From assembly GCA_902774015.1 (NCBI GenBank), contig CACYHB010000009.1:1-54893 (forward strand): 54,893 bases of DNA. Direction: 5' to 3'. Positions 33,923 to 42,392 of this stretch are shown piece by piece. Origin of the DNA: Oscillospiraceae bacterium (GTDB lineage Bacteria; Bacillota; Clostridia; Oscillospirales; Oscillospiraceae). Positions within the stretch are counted from its first letter, which is position 1. The number at the start of each line of letters is the position of its first letter. The notes below the pieces were generated by a model that searched no databases, was not told the DNA's origin, and saw only the letters and a program-made list of their open reading frames with translations. Made by a program: the position numbers and the translations under genes.

Positions 33923-36246
33923 GCGCGCTCCTCCACACGGACGGTGACCACCGTCATGTCGTCCGACGCGCCGAAGCGCTCCTCCGCCGCGCGCAGCACC
34001 AGCCGTGCCAGAGTGCGCATGTCTCCGCTCTCCCGGGCCAGCATCTCCCGCAGCCAGTCGTCCTCCGCATCGCGCAGAACGCCGTCAGAGGCCACCAGCG
34101 CCAGCGATCCGGGCTGCAGGCGCATGTGCACCGCGTCCGGCGCGAGCCCGGCGCCGCCGCCCGTGCTCAGCCCGGCGGCCAGAGTCTCGCCCCGGATGCG
34201 GCGGATGCTCTTGCCGTTTTTCACATAGGAGGGGGCGGCCCCGTATTTGTAAAAGCAGGCCTCCCCGCTGAAAAGATCCACGCACATCAGATCCACCGTG
34301 GCGCAGCCCCAGGAGTCCGGGCTGCGCAGCAGCATGACGGAGTTGAGGATCTTCATGGCCAGGGCCGGGTCCACGCCGGAGCGCAGGAATTTTTCCAGGA
34401 TGGCCACGACGCGCCCGCTGTCGCGGGCCGCCTCGTCTCCGGCGCCCATGCCGTCGGAGAGCAGCACGCAGAGAACGCCCGCGTCGGTCTTGAAGTAGCT
34501 GCCCCGGTCACCGTTGACGGTCTCGCCCTGCTTTTTCATCGCGGCGATCCCCACCGAGACCGCCAGCGGCTCGGCTTCCAGCAGCGTGAGCCTTGAACTG
34601 CCCGCGCTCTCCTCCGGGCAGCAGAGCCGCACGCCCACCACCGCGGAGAGCTTTTCCAGCCAGTCCGGGGCCTCCGTCAGCGGCGTAAGCCGGCCGCTCT
34701 CCAGGGTCACGTGAAGCCTGCCGCTGCCGTCCCGGTAGACCGAGGCCTCCGCGTCGATCTCCAGGCTGCGCAGATGCCGAAGCAGACGCCGCTCCGCCAG
34801 CGGGTCCGCGCCGTTGACGCTGCCCAGCTCTTCCGCTACGCTTCCGAGCACCTGGGAGATGTCGGCATACTGGCCCCAGGCCACGCTTCGGTTCTCGGAG
34901 AGACGGCTGCGCAGCTGCCGCCGGTAGGCCAGAGCCCGCAGCTCCCCGTTGACGGCGGCGGTGAAGGCCCCCAGATCGCTGCACCTGGCGCGAAAATGCC
35001 CCGGCAGATCCTCGGGGGCGAGGCTGCCCTTGGCCACCATGGCGCGGGTGGCGTCGTTCATGGCGGAGAGCGTGTCCAGATAGTCCGCGTTCCAGCACTG
35101 ATTCTTGTTCTTGCAGCGGATGCAGACCGCGTCCGCCGCCCGGTCAAAAACCCGGGCCACGTTTTCGTCGTTGGCCGAGGTCTCCAGGCTGCTTCGAACG
35201 GTTTCATACAGCTCGCCGTAAGCCTCGCTCAGATTTTTGACCCGACGGGCGGCAAAGCGCCGCAGGCCGGATTCGCCGCTGCCGCGCTCCATGGCCGGAA
35301 GCAGCAGCCCCAGCGGACCCAGGAGGACGGCGGGCAGCAGCATGAAGAGCACCGAGGCGCAGAAGGTCTCAAAGAGGGCGGAAATATAGATTTCCGTCGT
35401 CCAGGCGCAGACCACCGCCAGCGCCCCGCTGAGGATGAAGGAGAGCGCAAAGAGGAAACGCCCGTGGCGCCCGAAAAGCCCGGACAGCAGCCCGGAGAGG
35501 GCATAGGCCATGGTGTAGAAAGGGGCGCCGGGATTCCCGACGTCCATGGCAAGCCCCAATACCGTGCCGACAGCGGCGCCTGTGAGCATCCCTCCCTTCA
35601 TGGCGGAGGCCATCAGCAGCAGCAGCGCAAGCACTCGCCCGACAGACACCGTGTCGAACACAAGAAGCCTTGAGACCGTCATCAGCAGGCAGGCGAGAAG
35701 GATCATCAGAGCCACGCCGTGCAGCAGCTCGCCCCCTTCTGTCTCGCTGCTGCCGGCCAGCGCCTCCCGGAAAAAGAAGGCGCTGCCGAAGGCGAGACAG
35801 GTTTCCAGAAAGAGCGCGGACAGCATGCCGTAAAGGTCCTGTGTCAGGGCGGCGCTGCCCAGCCAGGAGGCCGCGGCCATCACGCCGCCCGCCACCGCGG
35901 GCATAAACAGGCGGGCGCGGTAGACCGACAGTTCGTGAAACACGAAGGCCGCCGTATATACCAGCACCGAAGCTGCGGCGTAGCGGATGCCCCATTCCAG
36001 CCCGCCGGCGCCCAGATAGCCCAGTGTGGCGCCCAGCAGCGCCGAGACGCCGCTCAGCCCCGGCCCGGCCGCCGCCACCAGCGCCATGCCGAAGGGCGCG
36101 CAGTTTTCCATCGCCCTTGCGCAGGCCAGCGTCAGACCCAGCGCGAAATAGATCCCGCAGTGCGCCGCCGTAAAAAAGCGGCGGTCGATCTTCCCGACGC
36201 CCGCCCGCTGCAGGCTCAGCGGCCGCCCGGATTCTCCCAAAGCCAT
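33919..36246 (-). CDS. spoIIE: Stage II sporulation protein E (PP2C-type phosphatase)
   Basis: A 775-residue SpoIIE. The first 300 residues are about ten membrane helices, followed by a regulatory region with a short Cys motif (CIRCKNKNQCW), then a PP2C phosphatase domain with LLSDGMGAGDEA near residue 595 and WGCATVDLMCVDL. It dephosphorylates SpoIIAA at the asymmetric septum and so activates sigma F in the forespore. AGGAGG lies 8 bases before the ATG. I found no clear Spo0A box in the upstream gap. Its presence indicates that the host can probably sporulate. Confidence 0.95.
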   Translation of the reverse strand: MALGESGRPLSLQRAGVGKIDRRFFTAAHCGIYFALGLTLACARAMENCAPFGMALVAAAGPGLSGVSALLGATLGYLGAGGLEWGIRYAAASVLVYTAAFVFHELSVYRARLFMPAVAGGVMAAASWLGSAALTQDLYGMLSALFLETCLAFGSAFFFREALAGSSETEGGELLHGVALMILLACLLMTVSRLLVFDTVSVGRVLALLLLMASAMKGGMLTGAAVGTVLGLAMDVGNPGAPFYTMAYALSGLLSGLFGRHGRFLFALSFILSGALAVVCAWTTEIYISALFETFCASVLFMLLPAVLLGPLGLLLPAMERGSGESGLRRFAARRVKNLSEAYGELYETVRSSLETSANDENVARVFDRAADAVCIRCKNKNQCWNADYLDTLSAMNDATRAMVAKGSLAPEDLPGHFRARCSDLGAFTAAVNGELRALAYRRQLRSRLSENRSVAWGQYADISQVLGSVAEELGSVNGADPLAERRLLRHLRSLEIDAEASVYRDGSGRLHVTLESGRLTPLTEAPDWLEKLSAVVGVRLCCPEESAGSSRLTLLEAEPLAVSVGIAAMKKQGETVNGDRGSYFKTDAGVLCVLLSDGMGAGDEAARDSGRVVAILEKFLRSGVDPALAMKILNSVMLLRSPDSWGCATVDLMCVDLFSGEACFYKYGAAPSYVKNGKSIRRIRGETLAAGLSTGGGAGLAPDAVHMRLQPGSLALVASDGVLRDAEDDWLREMLARESGDMRTLARLVLRAAEERFGASDDMTVVTVRVEERA

Positions 36247-36414
36247 AAAACTCGCCTCCTGAGTTTACATAAATGTGAGATCATTATAATTATGTAATTT
36301 CAAGAAGCCTGTCATTTGGCGCTGTTGAAGCAGGGAAGTTTGTATGGAGAAATGGACAAAAATAGGGAGACGATCCCGGAAACTGCCGCGCCGGGCCGCT
36401 TCGACCCGCTGTGC

Positions 36415-36442
36415 TTGCAAATGCGGAAAACGGAGGTATAAT
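36415..36442 (+). promoter_or_regulatory. Promoter of the GT4 gene
   Basis: TTGCAA (36415-36420), a 16-base spacer, TATAAT (36437-36442), about 25 bases before the start codon region. Confidence 0.65.
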
Positions 36443-36472
36443 ATACAGGATAAGCATGCAGGGAGGAAAGCT

Positions 36473-37912
36473 ATGGAAAACTACAAGGTATGTCTCATCA
36501 ACGACTCTTTTCCGCCGGCCATCGACGGAGTGGCCAACGCGGTCACCAATTACGCCTCCATTATCGCCCGGGATTACGGGAAGCCCACCGTGGTCACTCC
36601 CTTTTATCCGGAAGCGGACGACTCGGTCTACTCTTTTCCGGTGGTGCGCTATCCCAGCGTGGACATGACCAAGTTCGTGGGCTACCGCGCGGGCATGCCC
36701 TTCTCCGCCGAAATGATGGAGAAGCTGGAGAAGACCGGCTTCGATATTATCCACAGCCACTGTCCCATCACCTCCACGATGGTGGCCCGTTCCCTGCGCG
36801 ACCGGGTCGACGTGCCGGTTGTCTTTACCTATCATACCAAGTTCGACATCGACATCGCCAACGCCGTGCGTTCCCGGCTGCTGCAGGAGGGGGCGGCAAA
36901 GCTGCTGGTGCAGAACATCGCCGCCTGCGACGAGGTCTGGACCGTATCCGAGGGCGCGGGGGACAATCTCCGCAAGCTGGGCTACCGGGGCGATTACCGC
37001 GTGATGCCCAACGGCGTGGACTTTCCCCAGGGCCGCGTGGACGAGGCGCTGATCGCGGAGGTCACGGCGGGCTTTGATCTGCCCGAGGGGCTGCCGGTGT
37101 TCCTGTTCGTGGGCCGCATGATGTGGTACAAGGGCATCCGCATCATTCTGGATGCACTGAAGACCCTCGCCGACGCGGGGAGGGACTATCGCATGGTCTT
37201 TGTCGGCGGCGGCAACGACAAGGAGGAGATCGTCGCTCAAACCGCGTCGCTGGGGCTTGCGGACAAGGTGCTCTTCTGCGAGCCGATCCGGGATCGGGAG
37301 CGCATCCGCGCCTGGTACTGCCGCGCCGACCTCTTTCTCTTCCCCTCCACCTTCGACACCAACGGCCTGGTGGTGCGCGAGGCGGCGGCCTGCGGGCTTG
37401 GCAGCGTCCTGGTGGCGGGCAGCTGCGCCGCCGAGGACGTGCGGGACGGTGAGAGCGGTTTTCTGATCGAGGAGAACGCCGCCTCCATGGCGGCAAAGCT
37501 GGAGACGCTGCTGGATGCGCCGGAGAGCATGCGCCGTGTGGGCGAGGGCGCCCAGCGGGAGATCTACATCTCCTGGGACAGCGCTGTGAAGAACGCCTAT
37601 GAGCGCTACGGGGTCGTGATCGAGAATTACCGCCTTGGCCGCTATCCGAAGCACGAGGGCCTCACAGACGAGTTTTTCCACGGCATGGCGGAGCTGATGG
37701 ACGTGATGAACCGCCGCCGCGAGGTGCAGCAGCAGCTCCTGGCCGCCACGCAGTTCCCAAAGCTTGTGGAGCGCCGGCGTGAGCTGCAGCGCCAGCTCCT
37801 CGGCAGCGTTCACAGCAACGTGGATCAACTGCGCACGGAGCTGGCGGAGGAGCGGCGCCGCATCAACGGGCAGCTGTCCGAGTTCTACCGCCACATGGAT
37901 CGTTTCTATTGA
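36473..37912 (+). CDS. GT4-family glycosyltransferase with C-terminal coiled coil
   Basis: A 479-residue GT-B fold enzyme. The N-terminal INDSFPPAIDGVANAV carries the acceptor-side glycine loop, HSHCPITS and FTYHTKFD follow, and FVGRMMWYKGI and FDTNGLVVREA (an Asp/Glu version of the EX7E donor site near residue 295) are in the second Rossmann domain. It resembles lipid glycosyltransferases that make glucosyl-diacylglycerols, but the acceptor is not certain. After about residue 390 comes an unusual 90-residue, Arg/Gln/Glu-rich helical tail that should form a coiled coil or bind membrane. ATG 36473 follows GGGAGG. Confidence 0.85.
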   Translation: MENYKVCLINDSFPPAIDGVANAVTNYASIIARDYGKPTVVTPFYPEADDSVYSFPVVRYPSVDMTKFVGYRAGMPFSAEMMEKLEKTGFDIIHSHCPITSTMVARSLRDRVDVPVVFTYHTKFDIDIANAVRSRLLQEGAAKLLVQNIAACDEVWTVSEGAGDNLRKLGYRGDYRVMPNGVDFPQGRVDEALIAEVTAGFDLPEGLPVFLFVGRMMWYKGIRIILDALKTLADAGRDYRMVFVGGGNDKEEIVAQTASLGLADKVLFCEPIRDRERIRAWYCRADLFLFPSTFDTNGLVVREAAACGLGSVLVAGSCAAEDVRDGESGFLIEENAASMAAKLETLLDAPESMRRVGEGAQREIYISWDSAVKNAYERYGVVIENYRLGRYPKHEGLTDEFFHGMAELMDVMNRRREVQQQLLAATQFPKLVERRRELQRQLLGSVHSNVDQLRTELAEERRRINGQLSEFYRHMDRFY

Positions 37913-37935
37913 TCCGCCCCGCGCATACGTGAGAA

Positions 37936-37967
37936 AAGCCGCCCGGTTCAAAGGAACCGGGCGGCTT
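37936..37967. terminator. Bidirectional terminator between GT4 and rny
   Basis: Perfect 14-bp arms (37936-37949, 37954-37967), AAAG loop, with A-rich and T-rich flanks for the two convergent genes. Confidence 0.85.
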
Positions 37968-37980
37968 CGGCTTTTCTTGT

Positions 37981-39519
37981 TTACTTGGCGTAGTCGACGA
38001 CCTTGGTCTCGCGCAGCATGTGGACCTTGATCTGACCGGGGTAAGTGAGCTCTTCCTCGATCTTCTTGGCGATGTCCCGCGCGAGCAGGACCATCTGATC
38101 CTCGCTGACCTTGTCGGGCTCGACCATGATGCGGATCTCGCGGCCGGCCTGAATGGCATAGGAGCTGGCGATGCCGGGGAAGCTCTTGGAGACTTCTTCC
38201 AGCTTTTCCAGACGCTTGACGTAGTTTTCGATGTTCTCGCGGCGGGCGCCGGGGCGCGCGGCGGAGATGGCGTCGGCCGCCTGGACAAGGCAGGCCACGA
38301 TGGTCTGGGGCTCCACGTCGTTGTGGTGGGCCTCAATGGCGTGGATCACGGCGTCGGACTCGTGGTACTTGCGGGCGATGTCCACACCGATGGAAACGTG
38401 GCTGCCCTCCACCTCATGGTCGATGGCCTTGCCGATGTCGTGCAGCAGACCTGCGCGCTTGGCGGTCGCCACGTCGGCGCCCAGCTCGGCGGCCAGAAGG
38501 CCGGCGATGTGGGAGACCTCGATGGAGTGGTTGAGCACGTTCTGCCCGTAGCTGGTGCGGTAGCGCATGCGGCCCAGGAGCTTCACCAGCTCCGGGTGCA
38601 GGCCGTGGATATTGGTCTCAAACACGGCGCGCTCGCCCTCGGCCTTGATGGTGGCGTTGACCTCTTTCTGGGCCTTGGCGACCATTTCCTCAATGCGGGC
38701 GGGGTGGATGCGGCCGTCGGCGATCAGCTTCTCCAGCGCAAGACGCGCCACCTCCCGGCGGACGGGATCGAAGCTGGAGACCGTGATAGCCTCGGGCGTA
38801 TCGTCGATAATCAGGTCGCAGCCGGTCAGGGTCTCGATGCTGCGGATGTTGCGGCCTTCGCGGCCGATGATGCGGCCCTTCATCTCGTCGTTGGGGAGAG
38901 GGACGACGGAGACGGTGATCTCGCTGGTGTGGTCTGCGGCACAGCGCTGGATCGCGGTGGTGATGATCTTGCGGGCGCGTTCGTCCGCCTCATCCTTGGC
39001 CTGGGTCTCGATCTCCTTGATCTTGATCGCCATTTCGTGGGTCACATCGTCCCGCACGCTGGCAATGATGAAGGCCTTGGCCTCCTCCACGGAGAAGCCG
39101 GAGATGCGCTCGAGCATTTCGAGCTGGCTCTTTTTGATCTGCCCGATCTCGGCCTGCTGGGCCTCGGCCGCGGCGATCTTGCTGGAAAGGGCCTCGCTCT
39201 TTTTCTCGACCGCGTCGGTCTTGCGGTCCAGAGTCTCTTCCTTCTGCTGCAGGCGGCGCTCCTGCTTCTGCAGCTCGGAACGGCGCGATTTTTCTTCCCG
39301 CTCATATTCGGAGCGGCGTTTGTGTATTTCTTCCTTTGCCTCAACGAGCGCTTCGCGCTTTTTGCTTTCGGCGCTCTTTATTGCATCATTGACTATTTGT
39401 TTTGCCTGTTCCTCGGCGTTGGCAATGCTGCGCTCGGCGTTCTTTTCCCGCGTGATGAAAAACGCGGCAGCCGCGCCCACACCGACCACCAGGCCGATCA
39501 AGATCCATAAAAACGGCAT
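37981..39519 (-). CDS. rny: Ribonuclease Y
   Basis: A 512-residue membrane-anchored endoribonuclease that starts mRNA decay. It has an N-terminal membrane helix ([18 protein letters not shown]), a long charged coiled coil to about residue 190, a KH domain with [15 protein letters not shown], and an HD domain with the metal-binding [13 protein letters not shown] prefer ATG 39519, which begins at the hydrophobic anchor; GGAGGTG lies 12 bases upstream. An in-frame ATG at 39540 is possible but overlaps this motif. The mRNA leader is long and rich in hairpins. Confidence 0.96.
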   Translation of the reverse strand: MPFLWILIGLVVGVGAAAAFFITREKNAERSIANAEEQAKQIVNDAIKSAESKKREALVEAKEEIHKRRSEYEREEKSRRSELQKQERRLQQKEETLDRKTDAVEKKSEALSSKIAAAEAQQAEIGQIKKSQLEMLERISGFSVEEAKAFIIASVRDDVTHEMAIKIKEIETQAKDEADERARKIITTAIQRCAADHTSEITVSVVPLPNDEMKGRIIGREGRNIRSIETLTGCDLIIDDTPEAITVSSFDPVRREVARLALEKLIADGRIHPARIEEMVAKAQKEVNATIKAEGERAVFETNIHGLHPELVKLLGRMRYRTSYGQNVLNHSIEVSHIAGLLAAELGADVATAKRAGLLHDIGKAIDHEVEGSHVSIGVDIARKYHESDAVIHAIEAHHNDVEPQTIVACLVQAADAISAARPGARRENIENYVKRLEKLEEVSKSFPGIASSYAIQAGREIRIMVEPDKVSEDQMVLLARDIAKKIEEELTYPGQIKVHMLRETKVVDYAK

Positions 39520-39558
39520 CGTAAGTAAACACACCTCCATTCTTTCAGAATTTTGCGG

Positions 39559-39776
39559 TGGTTACTTTAGTCAATTGCGAAACGCCGGTTTCGCAATTGA
39601 GAGCTCGCGCTTATCGCAGCGGGCATGGCCCGCTTTGGTCGGCGCGAGGCTCCGCACAGCTCCGCTCAGAGTGCTTTTGAGGCGGCAAAGCTGCCTCAAA
39701 AGCGATTTGAATTCTCTCCGGGACGAAAGCATCAGGATTCCTGTGACTCTCGCAACTGACTAGGTAGTTACTTGAT
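39559..39776. repeat. Hairpin-rich repeat element in the rny leader
   Basis: It opens with GGTTACTTTAGTCAATTGCG and closes with an imperfect inverted version near 39750-39776. Within are a 12-bp-arm hairpin (39571-39582, 39589-39600), a nested stem around AGCGGGC/GCCCGCT (39618-39634) and an 11-bp-arm hairpin (39673-39683, 39693-39703). The first hairpin arms are identical to those before rpmB. The rest of the 419-base gap holds the promoter and nothing else I recognise. Confidence 0.7.
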
Positions 39777-39884
39777 TATTCAGAAATAATCTAAAGCAAG
39801 ATGAGCCATCAAGCGAACTCATCCGAAGTTGAAAAGAATATCAAAGAAGCCTCCCCATGGCTTCGTCAATATTATATCCAATTT

Positions 39885-39913
39885 ATTTTAGCCTTTTCCG
39901 ATAGTTATGTCAA
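39885..39913 (-). promoter_or_regulatory. rny promoter
   Basis: Minus-strand TTGACA (39913-39908), a 17-base spacer and TAAAAT (39890-39885). It implies a leader of about 360 bases including the hairpin element. It begins 26 bases after the stop of the aldehyde dehydrogenase gene. Confidence 0.7.
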
Positions 39914-39938
39914 GTGAAAATCACGGACAAATTCTGTC

Positions 39939-41345
39939 TCAGCGGAGAAACAGCCCCAGCAGCTTCTGCTTCCAGCGGCTGCCGTAGGGGTGCTCCCGCA
40001 GGGGGAGGTTGAAGCGCGTCGAACCAATGAGCACCGTGGACGGGTGCGTAAACTCCCGGAAGCCCCACTCCCCGTGGTAGGCGCCCATGCCGGAATGGCC
40101 AGTGCCGCCGAAGGGCGCGCCGCGCACCATGAGCTGCAGGCAGACCTCATTGATGCAGCCGCCGCCGTACTGCTGGCAGGCCATGGTTTTCTTCGCCCAG
40201 CGGAGATCCCTTGTGAAGAGATAGAGCGCGAGGCCGTGTTCCCGGGCGGCAATCGTGTCCATCACGCGGTCGATCTCCGCATCCGGGAAAGGCACCACCG
40301 GCAGCAGGGGGCAGAAGAGCTCGTGCTGCACGATCTCCTCGTCGATGCCGACGGGGTAGAGGATCGACGGCTCAAAGCGGAGCGTCTCGGCGTCGCCGTG
40401 ACCGCCGTAAACGATCCGGTCCGCATACTGCCCCGCTCGGGCGGCGCACTTGTCGTAGGCCGCGCGGCTGATGAGCCGGGGGTATTCGGCATTGCCCAGC
40501 GCCTCGCCGATCTGTTTTTGAAAGGCGGCCTTCAGCTCCCGCAGAAAGGCCTCCGCCGCCTCCTCGGCCACGGCGACCTGGTTGATGTTGATGCAGATCT
40601 GTCCGCTGTTGCAGAGCTTGAAGAAGGCGATCTTCCGGGCTGCGTCCTTCAGGTCCGCATCGGCGCGCACCACGCACCAGTTGCCGGTCTCGCCGCCCAG
40701 CTCCAGCGCCGCGGGCGTAAGATTGTCCGCCGCCAGCTGCAGCACATGCCGTCCCACCTTCGGCGAGCCGGTGTAGAAGATCTTGTCAAAGCGCTCGGAG
40801 AGGCAGAGATCGCCCACCTCGTGCCCGCCGTCCACCACGGTGACATACTCCGGCGGGAAGGCGGAGGCAATCAGCTTCTGCAGTGCCGCCGTGCAGTTGG
40901 GCGACTTGGCGCTGGCCTTGATGACGGCGGTGTTCCCGCCGGCGACGCTGGCCGCCAGCACTCCCAGCGTCAGCAGGATCGGAAAGTTGAAGGGGCTCAC
41001 GATCAGCGTAACGCCGTAGGGCATCTTATAGACTTTTGTGATTACGCTGGGAAAGCAGGTCAGGCCGCTGAAGCGCGTCTCGGGTCTGGCCCAGCGGCGC
41101 AGGCCGCGGATGGCTTCATTCAGCTCCACCACACTGGTGCCGATGTCGCAGAAATAGGATTCGGTGTCGCTACGCCCCAGGTCCGCCCGCAGGGCCGCCA
41201 GCAGCTCGTCCTGCTGCTCCAGCACCGCATCGCGCAGCTTTTTGAGCTGCGCAATGCGCCAGTTTACATCCAGCGTTGCACCGCTCCGGAAAAAGCTGCG
41301 CTGGGTCTCCACAGTCTCGTGGATTCGTTCTTTTGTCCATTCCAT
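39939..41345 (-). CDS. Aldehyde dehydrogenase (class 3-like)
   Basis: A 468-residue NAD(P)-dependent aldehyde dehydrogenase. The FNFPILLTLGVLAASVAGGNTAVIK region is typical of class 3/coniferyl aldehyde types. The catalytic Cys lies in NSGQIC and the general-base Glu in LELGGE; the residue after the second Gly is Glu where most relatives have Lys. It starts 10 bases after the threonine aldolase gene, in one transcript. Since that enzyme releases acetaldehyde, oxidation of acetaldehyde is a plausible role (inference). Confidence 0.92.
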   Translation of the reverse strand: MEWTKERIHETVETQRSFFRSGATLDVNWRIAQLKKLRDAVLEQQDELLAALRADLGRSDTESYFCDIGTSVVELNEAIRGLRRWARPETRFSGLTCFPSVITKVYKMPYGVTLIVSPFNFPILLTLGVLAASVAGGNTAVIKASAKSPNCTAALQKLIASAFPPEYVTVVDGGHEVGDLCLSERFDKIFYTGSPKVGRHVLQLAADNLTPAALELGGETGNWCVVRADADLKDAARKIAFFKLCNSGQICININQVAVAEEAAEAFLRELKAAFQKQIGEALGNAEYPRLISRAAYDKCAARAGQYADRIVYGGHGDAETLRFEPSILYPVGIDEEIVQHELFCPLLPVVPFPDAEIDRVMDTIAAREHGLALYLFTRDLRWAKKTMACQQYGGGCINEVCLQLMVRGAPFGGTGHSGMGAYHGEWGFREFTHPSTVLIGSTRFNLPLREHPYGSRWKQKLLGLFLR

Positions 41346-41355
41346 CTTGTTTCCC

Positions 41356-42378
41356 TCACAGCAGCGCCTTGAGCGCCTGAATGTCCTCGGGCCGGGTGGC
41401 CCAGCTCGTCACGAAGCGCACGGCGAAACGCCCGTCGTCGAGGGGCTGCCAGACGCTGAAGGCCACGTCCTTTTCCAGCCTTTCCTTCTGCGCCGCCGTC
41501 AGGATCACAAACTGCTGGTTGGTGGGGGAGTCCGCAAAGAGCGGATAGCCCTTCTCCGCGAAGGCGGCCTTCAGCGCCATGGCCAGTTCAACGGCGCGGC
41601 GGGAGATGTCCCAGTACAGGCCGTCGGTAAAGAGCGCGTCAAACTGCACGCCCAGCAGCCGTCCCTTGGCCAGCAGCGCGCCGTGCTGCTTGACCGTGCT
41701 GAAAAAGCCCTTCGGCGCGCCGTGCCTCGGAAAGACGACGGCCTCGCCGCAGAGGGCGCCCACCTTGGTGCCGCCGATGTAGAACACGTCGCAGAGCTCG
41801 GCCACGTCCCGGATGCTCATGTCGCAGGCGGGACTCATCAGACCGTAGCCCAGGCGGGCGCCGTCCAGGAAGAGCTTCAGCCCCCGGCGGCGGCACACGG
41901 CGGAGATTTCGCTCAGCTCCTTTTTGCTGTAGAGCGTACCCAGCTCGGTGGGCTGGGAGAGGTAAACCAGAGCGGGCTCCGGCATATGCTCGTGGGTGGC
42001 GTCGGCAAAGAAGGAAGCCATGCAGGACTCCAGCTCCCCGGCCCGCAGCTTTCCCTCGCGGGAGGGCAGCGTGACGACCTTATGGCCGGTGCCTTCGATG
42101 GCGCCCGCCTCATGGACGGCGATATGGCCGGTCTCGGCGGCGATCACCGCTTCATAGCCCCGCAGCAGGGAGGCGATCACCACCCGATTTGCCTGGGTAC
42201 CGCCGTTGAGAAAGTACACGTCGGCGTCCTCGCCGCAGAGGGCGCGGATCTTTTCCGCCGCGCTGCGGCACCAGCGGTCTTCGCCGTAGCCCGGCTGCGA
42301 GACCCGGTTGCTTTCCGCCAGGGCTTCCAGCAGCTTCTCGTGGCAGCCCTCGGTATAGTCGCTCAAAAAGTACAGCAT
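41356..42378 (-). CDS. Low-specificity L-threonine aldolase
   Basis: A 340-residue PLP enzyme of fold type I that splits threonine or allo-threonine to glycine and acetaldehyde. The N-terminus FLSDYTEGCHEKLLEAL, the FLNGGTQANRVVI cofactor region, LFLDGARLGYGL and the Schiff-base Lys in YIGGTKVGAL are typical. It lies 14 bases after the PdxR-like regulator gene with AGAGGAGGAA upstream. A PLP enzyme under a PLP-sensing regulator makes sense as a unit. Confidence 0.94.
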   Translation of the reverse strand: MLYFLSDYTEGCHEKLLEALAESNRVSQPGYGEDRWCRSAAEKIRALCGEDADVYFLNGGTQANRVVIASLLRGYEAVIAAETGHIAVHEAGAIEGTGHKVVTLPSREGKLRAGELESCMASFFADATHEHMPEPALVYLSQPTELGTLYSKKELSEISAVCRRRGLKLFLDGARLGYGLMSPACDMSIRDVAELCDVFYIGGTKVGALCGEAVVFPRHGAPKGFFSTVKQHGALLAKGRLLGVQFDALFTDGLYWDISRRAVELAMALKAAFAEKGYPLFADSPTNQQFVILTAAQKERLEKDVAFSVWQPLDDGRFAVRFVTSWATRPEDIQALKALL

Positions 42379-42392
42379 CGGCCGTTCCTCCT

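Noticed and set aside
36247-36330. Spo0A box upstream of spoIIE
   Set aside because: No TGTCGAA-like match found in the gap; a TATAAT is present but lacks a good -35.
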